Shown here in pieces: positions 1 to 7,242 of a stretch of 33,966 nt of DNA. The number at the start of each line of letters is the position of its first letter. The first letter of the stretch is position 1. The DNA comes from Pararhodobacter sp. (lineage in GTDB: Bacteria; Pseudomonadota; Alphaproteobacteria; Rhodobacterales; Rhodobacteraceae). The DNA lies in the NCBI GenBank assembly GCA_020832545.1, contig JAFIEK010000041.1:1-33966 (forward strand), read 5' to 3'. The position numbers and the translations under genes were made by a program. Below the pieces are notes generated by a model. It had not been told where the DNA came from. It did not search any database and was given only the letters and a program-made list of their open reading frames with translations.

Positions 1-170
1 GCGCGTACTTTCGGCAAGATGAAAAGAACCGCCCCCCGGAGCGCGCCGATATAGCCCCAACCGCAGCTCTGCCGCAATCCCCCGTCAACCGCCGTCAACC
101 GCGCCCGGCGCTCTTGCCTGTTTGGGAACGAGCGGCTAGGACGGGCGGGCAACGGTACAAAGAGGCCATG

Positions 171-425
171 ATGAGCAGCCCGGACGCCACCTATTCCGTC
201 ACCGCCGAAGAACTGCGCCAGTTCATCGAGCGGTATGAGCATCTCGAAGCCGAGAAGCGCGACATCACCGACCAGCAAAAAGAGGTCATGGCCGAAGCCA
301 AGGGGCGCGGCTATGACACCCGTGCCCTGCGCAAGATTGTCGCGTTGCGCAAGCGCACGCCCGACGAGATCGCCGAGGAAGAGGCGGTGCTGGACGTCTA
401 CAAGGCCGCGCTGGGGATGGAGTAA
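171..425 (+). CDS. gapR: GapR nucleoid-associated protein (DUF2312)
   Basis: Small helical DNA-binding protein of 84 residues. The sequence shows the GapR/DUF2312 signature: an N-terminal helix with ELRQFIERYEHLEAEK, a basic middle segment with KGRGYDTRALRKIVALRK, and an acidic end (DEIAEEEAVLDVYKAAL). Family knowledge: GapR binds overtwisted, AT-rich DNA ahead of polymerases and supports replication and segregation in Caulobacter and relatives; it is largely confined to alphaproteobacteria. Two ATG codons sit side by side at 168 and 171. The AGAGG at 161-165 is 5 bases from the second and only 2 from the first, so I chose 171. The stop codon lies inside a hairpin shared with the converging gene that ends at 445. 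Confidence 0.93.
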   Translation: MSSPDATYSVTAEELRQFIERYEHLEAEKRDITDQQKEVMAEAKGRGYDTRALRKIVALRKRTPDEIAEEEAVLDVYKAALGME

Positions 426-448
426 GCGCCGCGTTCAGCGACGCTTAC
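422..448. terminator. Hairpin shared by two converging genes, containing both stop codons
   Basis: GTAAGCG (422-428) pairs with CGCTTAC (442-448). After one C/A mismatch an inner CGC/GCG stem (430-432 with 438-440) closes on a 5-base loop. The TAA of gapR (423-425) and the stop of the minus-strand gene (445-447) both lie in the outer stem. No T-tract follows on either strand, so the terminator role is inferred from position. Confidence 0.5.
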
Positions 449-1431
449 GGTTCCAGAAATTCGACCCCCGGAAGCTGGGCGATCAGATCGACATCCTGCG
501 CGTAAAGTTCGCTCAGGATATCCGCGTGATCCTCTTCCCAGCCCGGCAGCGCGGCGGTGACCTCAAGCTTTTCGGGCTGAGCGAACTTGTCCAGAAATGC
601 GCTGAGCACCTTGCGCCGCTGCAGGTCGGTCATGGGCGGGTGATCGGCCAGCCAGGCTTCCATGCGCCGCAGCCCGTCTTGCGTGACGAAGCCGCGATAC
701 CAGTCGAACACGCCGTCCAGCACCATGTCATCGGGGTGGCCTGACACCGCGCGCAGCACCTCGGGCCACAAAAGCGGCGTGTCCTCATCGCACCAGACGC
801 GTAAGCGGCAATCGGGCGCGCCCTCCTGAATGCGCGCCAGTGTCTCGGACCAGCGCAGAACCAGCGGATCGGTGCCGCCCAGCAACTGCTCATACCCATC
901 CGCCCCCGCCTGTTCCACCAGCGCGGGCAGAAAAGTGGCCGGGTTGCGGATTGCGATGAAGAACTCGACCTGTGCATCGGGGAACAGGCGGCGCATATTG
1001 GTCACCTTGGCGGTGGCATCCGGGTAGATCTTGCCCTTGCCGATCGCCCAGCGGTGATTGCTGAGAAAGCTGTCCGAGGAAAACACCACACGCTCCACGC
1101 TGTCTTCGGTGATCAGACTGTCGAGCAGTGCCTCCTGCGTGTCGCCATCGGTGGGGAATTCGCGCATTTCATGGGCGGTGCGGCGCAAAAGGGTGCGGTA
1201 ACGGCTAGTGCCTGGAATGTTGATCCCATGCTCGGCCAGTGCCGCGCGGTTGCGCATAAGGCAGCGGATCAGCCGGTCCTCATCCGTCAGATGGGCCCCG
1301 AGATGAATGGCAATTTCCATGAGCCCGGGGTTTTCCTTCCACAATCGATACTGGCGCTGATTCTGGCCCAATTCCTGCCCCGGTGCAAGCCCGCCCTCCG
1401 GGCCGCGCAACATCCTCTTGAGCGCCCGCAT
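445..1431 (-). CDS. Sulfotransferase-like protein with degenerate P-loop
   Basis: 328 residues, no signal peptide. The start of the conserved part reads EIAIHLGAHLTDEDRLIRCL and then RNRAALAEHGINIPG. This lines up by eye with the opening of bacterial sulfotransferases (typically HIGTHKTGTTSIQ, then a phrase like RNR..L...GI.YP). The PAPS-binding lysine, glycine and threonines are replaced by LTDED. Further on, VEFFIAIRNPATFLPAL resembles the family's 3'-phosphate-binding arginine region. I therefore read it as a sulfotransferase fold without the normal donor site; its function is unknown. No good ribosome-binding site precedes ATG 1431, and a promoter for the plus-strand tRNA (1418-1446) overlaps that end, so ATG 1320 (MEIAIHLGAH) is a serious alternative start. 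Confidence 0.6.
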   Translation of the reverse strand: MRALKRMLRGPEGGLAPGQELGQNQRQYRLWKENPGLMEIAIHLGAHLTDEDRLIRCLMRNRAALAEHGINIPGTSRYRTLLRRTAHEMREFPTDGDTQEALLDSLITEDSVERVVFSSDSFLSNHRWAIGKGKIYPDATAKVTNMRRLFPDAQVEFFIAIRNPATFLPALVEQAGADGYEQLLGGTDPLVLRWSETLARIQEGAPDCRLRVWCDEDTPLLWPEVLRAVSGHPDDMVLDGVFDWYRGFVTQDGLRRMEAWLADHPPMTDLQRRKVLSAFLDKFAQPEKLEVTAALPGWEEDHADILSELYAQDVDLIAQLPGVEFLEP

Positions 1432-1446
1432 CAAACCCGCTATCAG
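1418..1446 (+). promoter_or_regulatory. Sigma70-type promoter of tRNA-Thr
   Basis: TTGAGC (1418-1423), a 17-base spacer and TATCAG (1441-1446) lie just ahead of the mature tRNA start at 1457. The predicted start point is close to 1453, which gives a short 5' leader. It overlaps the 5' end of the minus-strand gene if that gene starts at 1431. Confidence 0.5.
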
Positions 1447-1456
1447 GGGGCGCGCA

Positions 1457-1532
1457 GCCGGTTTAGCTCAGTTGGTAGAGCAGTGGTTTTGTAAACCGAA
1501 GGTCGGGGGTTCGAGTCCCTCAACCGGCACCA
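1457..1532 (+). tRNA. trnT: tRNA-Thr (anticodon UGU)
   Basis: A 76-base cloverleaf with encoded CCA. The acceptor GCCGGTT (1457-1463) pairs with AACCGGC (1522-1528). The D arm is GCTC/GAGC, the anticodon loop TTTGTAA has TGT at 1490-1492, and the T arm contains GGTTCGAGTCC. The discriminator is A1529 and CCA is 1530-1532. The anticodon UGU decodes threonine codons ending in A or G. The outermost pair of the anticodon stem is a G/A mismatch in my fold. Confidence 0.97.
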
Positions 1533-1758
1533 TTTTACTCCTGCCCGTTCAGCACTGGCAGATGAAAAGCGTGAAACAGACGGCGCGAAGCTGTGACATC
1601 GCGCGCCGGGTGGAGAGCAACGCGGCCAAATTTTTCTAACTTACGGTGATGCTGGGGTTTCAATCCGCATCCCGGGTGGGGAGTGACTGTTGCTTGCAAC
1701 AGATCGTGTTCTTTGGCCAAAACATCTTTCTTTTGCGAAGGGCTGTGGACGACTGATC

Positions 1759-1793
1759 CATCGCATGCCTCGTTGGCATGCGATGATTTTTTT
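1759..1793 (+). terminator. Strong intrinsic terminator
   Basis: CATCGCATGCC (1759-1769) and GGCATGCGATG (1775-1785) form a perfect 11-bp stem with a TCGTT loop. An A and seven T follow (1787-1793). There is no A-tract on the other side, so it works for plus-strand transcripts only. It ends either the tRNA-Thr transcript or an unannotated small RNA. Confidence 0.85.
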
Positions 1794-1865
1794 CACCGAT
1801 TTCCTACAGCTGCAGACGTTGCGAACATGTTGGGGTTTTGGTGTCCGTTTTAGCTTCGCAGGAGG

Positions 1866-1885
1866 CCGCGCCGGGGAGGGCGCGG
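1866..1885 (-). terminator. GC hairpin downstream of the membrane protein gene
   Basis: CCGCGCC (1866-1872) and GGCGCGG (1879-1885) form a perfect 7-bp stem with a 6-base loop. It begins 47 bases beyond the stop of the minus-strand membrane gene. There is no U-tract, so a terminator role is only suggested by position. Confidence 0.35.
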
Positions 1886-1932
1886 GTATCTCGCGTTCCG
1901 GCAAGCGGTTTTCACGTGGCCGAACTGCACTT

Positions 1933-2934
1933 TCATATCCCCGAAATACCGGGTTCTGTCTTGGCGCGACCGCGTTGAAGGTCATTCCACAGGAACAGGA
2001 ACAGCGGCAGAAGAATGAGCAGCATGCGGGTTTCGATTATGATGCCGAACACCATGATATTTGCGAAGATCAGCAGTGCAAGTATCAGGCATTTCACCCC
2101 GCTTGCAGAAAGCCTGCGGAATTGCCCGAGAAAGACAGCAAAAGAGCCAAGGATAAACACGGTGTAAATGATATTGATACTCAGCAGGTTGTTCACCAAC
2201 AGATCGCGCAGATTTTGCGCAAGATGCAGCTCATTCCCAAGTATCATTTGCCTTGTTTCATCGGGTATATCCGTGGCCTCGACCAATGTGAGCTGCCGCA
2301 CCAGAACGGTAAAGGCCAACCCCAGCACCAGGAGCATTGCGCCAACCGCCAGCTTTCGCGGCGCATCCAGCACCCAGCGGCGTTTCTGCGCGTCAACAGT
2401 GACGGAATCCAGCATCAGAAACAGGGCAACAAACAGACTGCTCTCGCGGTTCAGAAGGGCAACGGCGAAGATCATCGTGAAATACAGTATGCCCTTGGCC
2501 TGAAACGCCCCATACGCGACAAGCGTGAACAAGATCATGTCGAGAATGTCCCACGTATGATACCAGTAGAATTGCAGCACGAGGAACATGAACAAGAACA
2601 CCACAAGCTGCGCCAGCGCATGATGGGTTTTCAGGCCCGACCGCCGAAGCAATCCAACCAGCAGAACGCACTGGAGCGCCAGGAACACGAAATGGAACCG
2701 CCAAAGAGCGGATTCGAAACTGATTCCGGTCTCGGACATCAACCGCACTAACCATGGGCCAAGCAACCGGTTTTGAAAGGCTATGCCGCGAGGGGTGCCT
2801 TCGGTTACACCGAATGCGACATCTGCGAGGTCGGCAATGTTCGGCCCATGGATCGTTTGCAAGAGCTTGAAAGTGCAGACCGCAAGAAACAGCGCGGTTC
2901 CGTATGCGATAGCGCTTTTGGTAAGATTACGCAT
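1933..2934 (-). CDS. Multi-spanning membrane protein, possibly GT-C-like
   Basis: 333 residues with about eight to ten hydrophobic segments: the N-terminal one near residues 8-25, a cluster in the middle (LVVFLFMFLVLQFYWYH, then ILDMILFTLVAYGAF), and several at the C-terminus (ANIMVFGIIIETRMLLILL). The phrase LLNRESSLFVALF, with an RE pair at the end of a membrane segment, is reminiscent of GT-C glycosyltransferases that use polyprenyl-phosphate sugars, but no full family signature is visible and I do not assign a reaction. The start at 2934 is chosen because AGGAGC lies at a good distance ahead; the longer upstream frame is not needed. The gene is transcribed alone, and its base composition is richer in AT than the catabolic operons. 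Confidence 0.7.
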   Translation of the reverse strand: MRNLTKSAIAYGTALFLAVCTFKLLQTIHGPNIADLADVAFGVTEGTPRGIAFQNRLLGPWLVRLMSETGISFESALWRFHFVFLALQCVLLVGLLRRSGLKTHHALAQLVVFLFMFLVLQFYWYHTWDILDMILFTLVAYGAFQAKGILYFTMIFAVALLNRESSLFVALFLMLDSVTVDAQKRRWVLDAPRKLAVGAMLLVLGLAFTVLVRQLTLVEATDIPDETRQMILGNELHLAQNLRDLLVNNLLSINIIYTVFILGSFAVFLGQFRRLSASGVKCLILALLIFANIMVFGIIIETRMLLILLPLFLFLWNDLQRGRAKTEPGISGI

Positions 2935-3471
2935 CGGTATTGCTCCTGGACTTCTCGGGTTTTCAGTTGCGATCCCAGAATCTGGAACTGCCGCGCATCC
3001 GGGCCGCCCCAAATGTTCGCTTAAAACACTTTCCGTTCAAAGGCGACTGAGTTTTTTCACTCTGGCGCTGGCAGTCTTTTGCGTGAACCGCAAAGCCCGC
3101 TAAATTAAGCAAATATCGCCAGCTCTGCGTGCTGCCGCGTCACCCATGACAACTGCGGGATGAGCGCAGCCGAATGGGCTGGTCGGAAGGCTGGCGAGAA
3201 CGGGAAGTACCTGACGCTTCGGCTGCTGGACATATTGGACAGATTCAACCGCGCGGACCCACGGGTTTATGGTCGGATTCGGGTTGGGCTAGCGCACCTG
3301 CTGCTTTACGGGTTGAGCGGGGCAGAACCATGCGAAGGGCATGTTGCGGACATTGACCAAATATGTTTGCCCGACGGGAAAACTCCGCATTGACAAGCTG
3401 GGTGGTATAGGGTGATTGGGGGTGGTTAGGGGTACTCAAGTGCCACCCGTAACAGCTTGAGGAGCGACATC
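2935..3471. other. Gene-free interval with a possible promoter
   Basis: 537 bases between the membrane protein start and the 87-residue gene. A 77-codon frame opens at 3160, but it has no ribosome-binding site and no recognisable family, so I do not call it. A perfect TTGACA (3390-3395) lies about 77 bases ahead of the next gene, but the matching -10 is unclear (TATAGG at 3406 is too close; GGTGAT at 3411 is poor). Confidence 0.4.
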
Positions 3472-3735
3472 ATGAGCCATGTTGAAGTCCGCGACCACGC
3501 ACTATGGGTGAAACATATCCATGGTAACGAGCCGTTAAAGCATAAGATTCTTAGTTTATCGCAAGGCGAACTCATCGAGCTTGAAGTGGCTGGCTGGAGA
3601 GGCGCTTGGGTCAAAATGGACGATGGCACGGATGGGAGGCCGACACCCGGCCTCAAAGCTGTGGGAACAGCTCGACAAAAGTGGCATGCTATGAACGATC
3701 ATCGTGGCACCGTTGTTTCGATAAAAATGGCATAG
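3472..3735 (+). CDS. Hypothetical 87-residue protein
   Basis: Unrecognised small soluble protein with no signal peptide or membrane segment. It starts MSHVEVRDHALWVKHIHGNE and has a compact, mixed-charge sequence likely rich in beta strand (ELIELEVAGWRGAWVKM), then a turn-rich DDGTDGRPTPG and a basic end. ATG 3472 is preceded by GAGGAG at a good distance, so translation is plausible. Codon use (TTA, AAG, CAT) and local AT content differ from the catabolic operons, which hints at separate origin. It stands alone, is followed by a hairpin at 3740-3757 and converges with the Liv operon ending at 3914. No function is inferred. Confidence 0.65.
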   Translation: MSHVEVRDHALWVKHIHGNEPLKHKILSLSQGELIELEVAGWRGAWVKMDDGTDGRPTPGLKAVGTARQKWHAMNDHRGTVVSIKMA

Positions 3736-3739
3736 TGGT

Positions 3740-3757
3740 CGAACAAGGTGTTGTTCG
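3740..3757 (+). terminator. Hairpin after the 87-residue gene
   Basis: CGAACAA (3740-3746) and TTGTTCG (3751-3757) make a perfect 7-bp stem with a GGTG loop, starting five bases after the stop codon. No T-tract follows. Confidence 0.45.
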
Positions 3758-3867
3758 CCCAATCGGGTTACGAAAGACCGCAAAGTCCCGCATCGCTGAC
3801 CCTCTCGCCAGTGACCTGGGCGTCTTCCTTTGGGGTGTCGCTGAGGTGGTGCTGAACGTTGGGGAAC

Positions 3868-3900
3868 AGAGGGGCGCGGCCATCCAGTGCGCACCCCTCT
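3868..3900 (-). terminator. Probable terminator of the first Liv operon
   Basis: AGAGGGG (3868-3874) pairs with CCCCTCT (3894-3900). A C/A mismatch and three more pairs (GCG/CGC) extend the stem. It sits 13 bases beyond the last gene of the minus-strand operon. The T-tract is missing, so it may act with Rho. Confidence 0.5.
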
Positions 3901-3913
3901 GCCCTTTGTGCCG

Positions 3914-4621
3914 TTACATGCCCAGATAGGCTTTCTGCACTTCTTCGCTGGCCAGCAATTCCTGCGCCGTGCCCTCGCCGGTGATGGTGCCCTTTTCGAT
4001 AAGGTAGCCCCGGTCGGCGATGGCAAGGCTCTGGTGTGAGTTCTGCTCGACCAGGAGGACCGAGGTGCCGGTGGTGGCGATGCTGGGCAGGGCGCGAAAC
4101 AGCTCACTCGTCAGCAACGGCGACAGGCCGAGCGAGGGCTCATCCAGCAGCAAAAGCCGCGGGCAGGTCATCATCGCGCGACCGATCGCCACCATCTGCT
4201 GCTCGCCGCCGCTCATGGTCCCGGCGATCTGGGTCAGGCGTTGCTTGAGCTTGGGAAAGACGGCAAAGACCCGCTCCATGCTCTCTTCGGCACGCGCGCG
4301 GGTGCGCGGCAGAAAGGCACCCAGCATCAGGTTCTCGTTCACGGTGAGCGTGCTGAACAGGTGCCGCCCCTCGGGCACCAGCGCCAGCCCGGCATCGACG
4401 ATGCGGTGGGCGGGCATCTTGTGCAGTGATGTGCCTTCCAGCGTGATTTTCGCGCCTGGCTCGGTGCGCACCAGACCGGCCATACCCTTGATCAGCGTTG
4501 ATTTTCCCGCACCGTTCGAGCCCAGCACCACGACGATCTCGCCTTTGGCGACATTCAGCGCCGCGTTCTCCAGCGCCAGATGGCGGCCGTAACGGACGGA
4601 GAGGTTGGAGACTTCAAGCAT
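3914..4621 (-). CDS. livF: Liv-type ABC transporter ATPase (LivF), system 1
   Basis: 235-residue nucleotide-binding subunit of a HAAT-family importer; energises uptake at the inner face of the membrane. Visible motifs: Walker A GSNGAGKST near residue 35, signature MSGGEQQ, Walker B LLLLDEPSLGL and a switch region VEQNSHQ. RMLF-like and GLALVPEGRHLF phrases are typical of LivF. The start at 4621 gives the usual MLEVSNLSVRYG opening; the longer frame adds 11 residues unlike the family. It overlaps livG by 8 bases and is the last gene of its operon. Given the monooxygenase at the head of the operon, the substrate is probably an aromatic compound rather than leucine; this is inference. Confidence 0.93.
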   Translation of the reverse strand: MLEVSNLSVRYGRHLALENAALNVAKGEIVVVLGSNGAGKSTLIKGMAGLVRTEPGAKITLEGTSLHKMPAHRIVDAGLALVPEGRHLFSTLTVNENLMLGAFLPRTRARAEESMERVFAVFPKLKQRLTQIAGTMSGGEQQMVAIGRAMMTCPRLLLLDEPSLGLSPLLTSELFRALPSIATTGTSVLLVEQNSHQSLAIADRGYLIEKGTITGEGTAQELLASEEVQKAYLGM

Positions 4622-5348
4622 GGTGCGGCTCTCCCAGATAAGCTTCAACGACAAGCGGATCGGTCAGCACAGCGCCGGGTGTGCCCTCGGCGATCTTGGC
4701 ACCCGCATTCATCACCACGCAGCGGTCGCACAGCGAATGAATGGCCGACATGACATGTTCCACCATGATAATCGTGGTGCCAAGCCTGCTGATCTCACGG
4801 ATGATCTCGATCCCGGCAAGAAGCTCGGTTGAATTGAGCCCGGCGAGCCATTCATCGAGCAGCAGAACCTTCGGCTCCATTGCCAGTGCGCGGGCCAGTT
4901 CCAGCCGCTTCTGGTCGATATAGGTCAACTTGGCGGCATCCAGCCCCGCCTTGTCTTCCAGCCCGACGATCTTGAGATAGTCATGGCTTTTTGCCACCAT
5001 CTCGGCATTCCAGCTCTGACCGGGCCGGAACGCCATGCCGACGACCACATTCTCGGTCACCGTCATGTCCTCGATCAGCCGCAAAAGCTGAAAGGTTCGC
5101 GCCACACCCTTGCGGGCGACCCGGTTGGCAGGCAGGCCCGAGATGACCTCGCCGTCCAGTTCGATCCGGCCGCGGTCCATGCCAAGACCGCCCGAGATCA
5201 GGTTCATAGTGGTCGTCTTGCCCGAGCCATTGGGGCCGATCAGCCCCAGGATCTCACCGCGCGCCAGATCAAAGCTCACATCATTGACCGCTACCAGTCC
5301 GCCGAAGGCCTTGCGCGCGCCCTCTACCCGCATGATCATGTTTGTCAT
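4614..5348 (-). CDS. livG: Liv-type ABC transporter ATPase (LivG), system 1
   Basis: 244-residue partner ATPase of LivF. Walker A is GPNGSGKTT, the Q-loop region is ARTFQLLRLIEDMTV, Walker B is VLLLDEWLAGL and the H-switch is VEHVM. The ABC signature reads LTYIDQKRLELARAL instead of LSGGQ; such drift is common in LivG proteins, so it is not evidence of inactivity. The C-terminal tail ending in VVEAYLGEP is diagnostic of the LivG group. It overlaps livM by four bases (ATGA) and livF by eight, which indicates translational coupling. Confidence 0.93.
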   Translation of the reverse strand: MTNMIMRVEGARKAFGGLVAVNDVSFDLARGEILGLIGPNGSGKTTTMNLISGGLGMDRGRIELDGEVISGLPANRVARKGVARTFQLLRLIEDMTVTENVVVGMAFRPGQSWNAEMVAKSHDYLKIVGLEDKAGLDAAKLTYIDQKRLELARALAMEPKVLLLDEWLAGLNSTELLAGIEIIREISRLGTTIIMVEHVMSAIHSLCDRCVVMNAGAKIAEGTPGAVLTDPLVVEAYLGEPHHA

Positions 5349-6304
5349 GTGCGTTCTCCAACCTTTGCGCTGGCCGTGGCCGGTTTGCGCCGGGTACGGG
5401 CCAGCCCCTCCTCAAGCCGCCCGACAATCCCGTTGGGCAGCAGATAGACGATCACGATGAACACCAGGCCCAGCATGAGCGAGAACGCCTGTGGGAAATG
5501 GTTGCTCAGCGCCTCAAAGAGGAAGGTCATCAGGATCGCGCCCAGCATGGGCCCGTAGATGCGGTGCATCCCCCCCAGCAGCGCCATGATCACCACCTGA
5601 AACGACAGGGTGATGTTGAAGGCGATGGCCGGGTCGATATAGGTCCAGCGTGGGGCCATGATGGCGCCTGCCAGCGCCATGATCATCGACGAGGCCACAA
5701 AGAGCGCCAGTTTGGCGAATGTCGGGTTCAGGCCGAAATGGCGTGCCATGGTCTCATCGCCGCCAATCACCCGCAGCGCAAAGCCAAGGCGTGAGCGTTG
5801 CAGCGCCACCGCCCCCAGCATCACGATCGCCAAGAGCGCCAGCAACTGCCAGAAGATCTGCGTCTGCGTGATATCGAGGAAGATATAGCGACCGATCGAC
5901 AGCGTCACATTCACCTCGTACCAGGTGACAAGCTGGCGCACCATCTCGCTCAGACCGAAGGTGAAGATCACAAAATAGATCCCGGCAAGGCGCAGCGTGG
6001 CCAGCCCGACTACCAGTGCCACCGCCCCGCCAATCAGTGCCGCAACCAGCAGCACCGCAGGCCAGGGCATCACCTCACCAACAATGGCAACGGTGTATGA
6101 GCCGATCCCGAAGAACACCACACTGGCCAGCGAGACATAGCGCGTGGGGCCAGAGAACAGACCCCAGGCCGTGGCCAGCACCGCAAAATTCAGCAGACCG
6201 ATGGCAAAGGCAAGCTGGTAGCTGCTGGCATAAAGCGGCAGCAGCGCCAGGGTTCCGGCGACGGCAAGGATGCCGACATACGGCGTGGGCGAACGGCTGA
6301 TCAT
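5345..6304 (-). CDS. livM: Liv-type ABC transporter permease (LivM), system 1
   Basis: 319-residue inner-membrane permease, with about nine hydrophobic segments. The family region includes GLFSGPTRYVSLASVVFFGIGSY near the N-terminus, the ATPase-contact loop region ALRVIGGDETMARHFGLN, and LGGMHRIYGPMLGA near the C-terminus, the usual order for LivM. It pairs with LivH to form the channel. Start and stop overlap both neighbours by four bases. The usual GG in the coupling region is present. The product likely carries an aromatic substrate, as judged from operon context. Confidence 0.92.
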   Translation of the reverse strand: MISRSPTPYVGILAVAGTLALLPLYASSYQLAFAIGLLNFAVLATAWGLFSGPTRYVSLASVVFFGIGSYTVAIVGEVMPWPAVLLVAALIGGAVALVVGLATLRLAGIYFVIFTFGLSEMVRQLVTWYEVNVTLSIGRYIFLDITQTQIFWQLLALLAIVMLGAVALQRSRLGFALRVIGGDETMARHFGLNPTFAKLALFVASSMIMALAGAIMAPRWTYIDPAIAFNITLSFQVVIMALLGGMHRIYGPMLGAILMTFLFEALSNHFPQAFSLMLGLVFIVIVYLLPNGIVGRLEEGLARTRRKPATASAKVGERT

Positions 6305-7173
6305 CTTGCGACCCTCCCGAAGATACCTTGTGGACGGATGATAAGCGTCAGCAAAAAGACCGCGTAGATCACCGCGACCGTCAGGCCGGGGTCCAGATAA
6401 GCGGCGACAAACGCCTCGATCAGGCCCAGCACCAGCCCGGCAACCAGCGCGCCGACAACATGGCCGACACCCGCCATGATCACCACGATCAGCGCCTTCA
6501 TGGTGAAGATCACGCCCATCTCTGCGGTGAAGGTCATGTAGGTGCTGATCAATATGCCGCCCATCGCGGCAATCGCGCCGCCCAGGCCAAAGGCAAGTCC
6601 GGCGGCCCAGTTGACATCAATCCCCACCAGCCGCGCGCCGACCGGATCAACCGACACAGCACGCAACGCCATGCCGGTGCGGGTGTGCATGAGCAGGATA
6701 TAGGCAATGATCCCAACGACCACCGCCACCCCGAACGAGATCAGACGGTTGAGCGCCACGGTCGCATCCATCACGCGCACCGGAACCGATAGGTAGGAGT
6801 AATTGGTATAGTTGCTGCCAAACATCAGCAGCATGATCCCCATGATCGCAAACAGCAGGCCGAAGGTCAGCAACAGGCTGTCAATCTCCAGCGCCATGGG
6901 CGAACGTGCGCGCCGCACGATGGGCATCAGCATTACCCGGTAGACCAGCCATGACAGCGCAAAGGCCCCGGGCAGCACCACGATGGCCAGAAGATAGGGG
7001 CTGATCCCGAACGTGCCGAACATGACAAAAACCGCGAATGCGGCGCCGATCAGGAACTCGCCATACCCAAGGTTCAGCGTGCGCGACACCCCGTATTGAA
7101 TTGTCAGCCCCAGCGCAACGAGCGCATAGACCCCGCCAAGCGTGAGCCCGCTCAGCAATGCGTATAGAAACAT
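6301..7173 (-). CDS. livH: Liv-type ABC transporter permease (LivH), system 1
   Basis: 290-residue permease, the first of the four membrane/ATPase genes after the binding protein. Typical LivH phrases: GLTLGGVYALVALGLTIQYGVSRTLNLGYGEF at the N-terminus, MALRAVSVDPVGARLVGIDV in the coupling loop and GVGHVVGALVAGLVLGLIEAF toward the end. About eight membrane segments. AGAGGAT precedes the ATG. It is 69 bases downstream of the binding-protein gene and overlaps livM by four bases. Confidence 0.92.
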   Translation of the reverse strand: MFLYALLSGLTLGGVYALVALGLTIQYGVSRTLNLGYGEFLIGAAFAVFVMFGTFGISPYLLAIVVLPGAFALSWLVYRVMLMPIVRRARSPMALEIDSLLLTFGLLFAIMGIMLLMFGSNYTNYSYLSVPVRVMDATVALNRLISFGVAVVVGIIAYILLMHTRTGMALRAVSVDPVGARLVGIDVNWAAGLAFGLGGAIAAMGGILISTYMTFTAEMGVIFTMKALIVVIMAGVGHVVGALVAGLVLGLIEAFVAAYLDPGLTVAVIYAVFLLTLIIRPQGIFGRVAR

Positions 7174-7242
7174 GGACCATATCCTCTGGATAGACGGAAG
7201 CGCGCGCCCTTGTCCGCGCGCGCCCCCGGGGATTGCCTGAGC

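Larger units (their letters stand above)
1533..1932. other. Gene-free interval after tRNA-Thr; possible small RNA
   Basis: No convincing protein gene is seen in these 400 bases; the open frames across it are short or antisense to the membrane protein. It is richer in AT than its surroundings. It holds a short palindrome TGTTGC-TT-GCAACA (1688-1701), a strong plus-strand intrinsic terminator (1759-1793) and a GC-rich hairpin (1866-1885). The terminator has no gene ahead of it other than the tRNA, so a small RNA between about 1600 and 1793 is possible. Confidence 0.4.

Noticed and set aside
1690-2751. 353-codon plus-strand open frame
   Set aside because: Antisense to the membrane protein, which shows real transmembrane segments and AGGAGC ahead of its start.
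3160-3393. 77-codon frame in the gap before the 87-residue gene
   Set aside because: No ribosome-binding site, no family resemblance; a second frame of similar length overlaps it.
1457-3900. tRNA-Thr as integration site of a genomic island
   Set aside because: No repeat of the tRNA 3' end and no integrase gene were found in the following sequence.
4614-5348. LivG as inactive because the LSGGQ motif is degenerate
   Set aside because: LivG proteins often carry DQKR or DRKR forms of the signature; Walker A, Walker B and the H-switch are intact.
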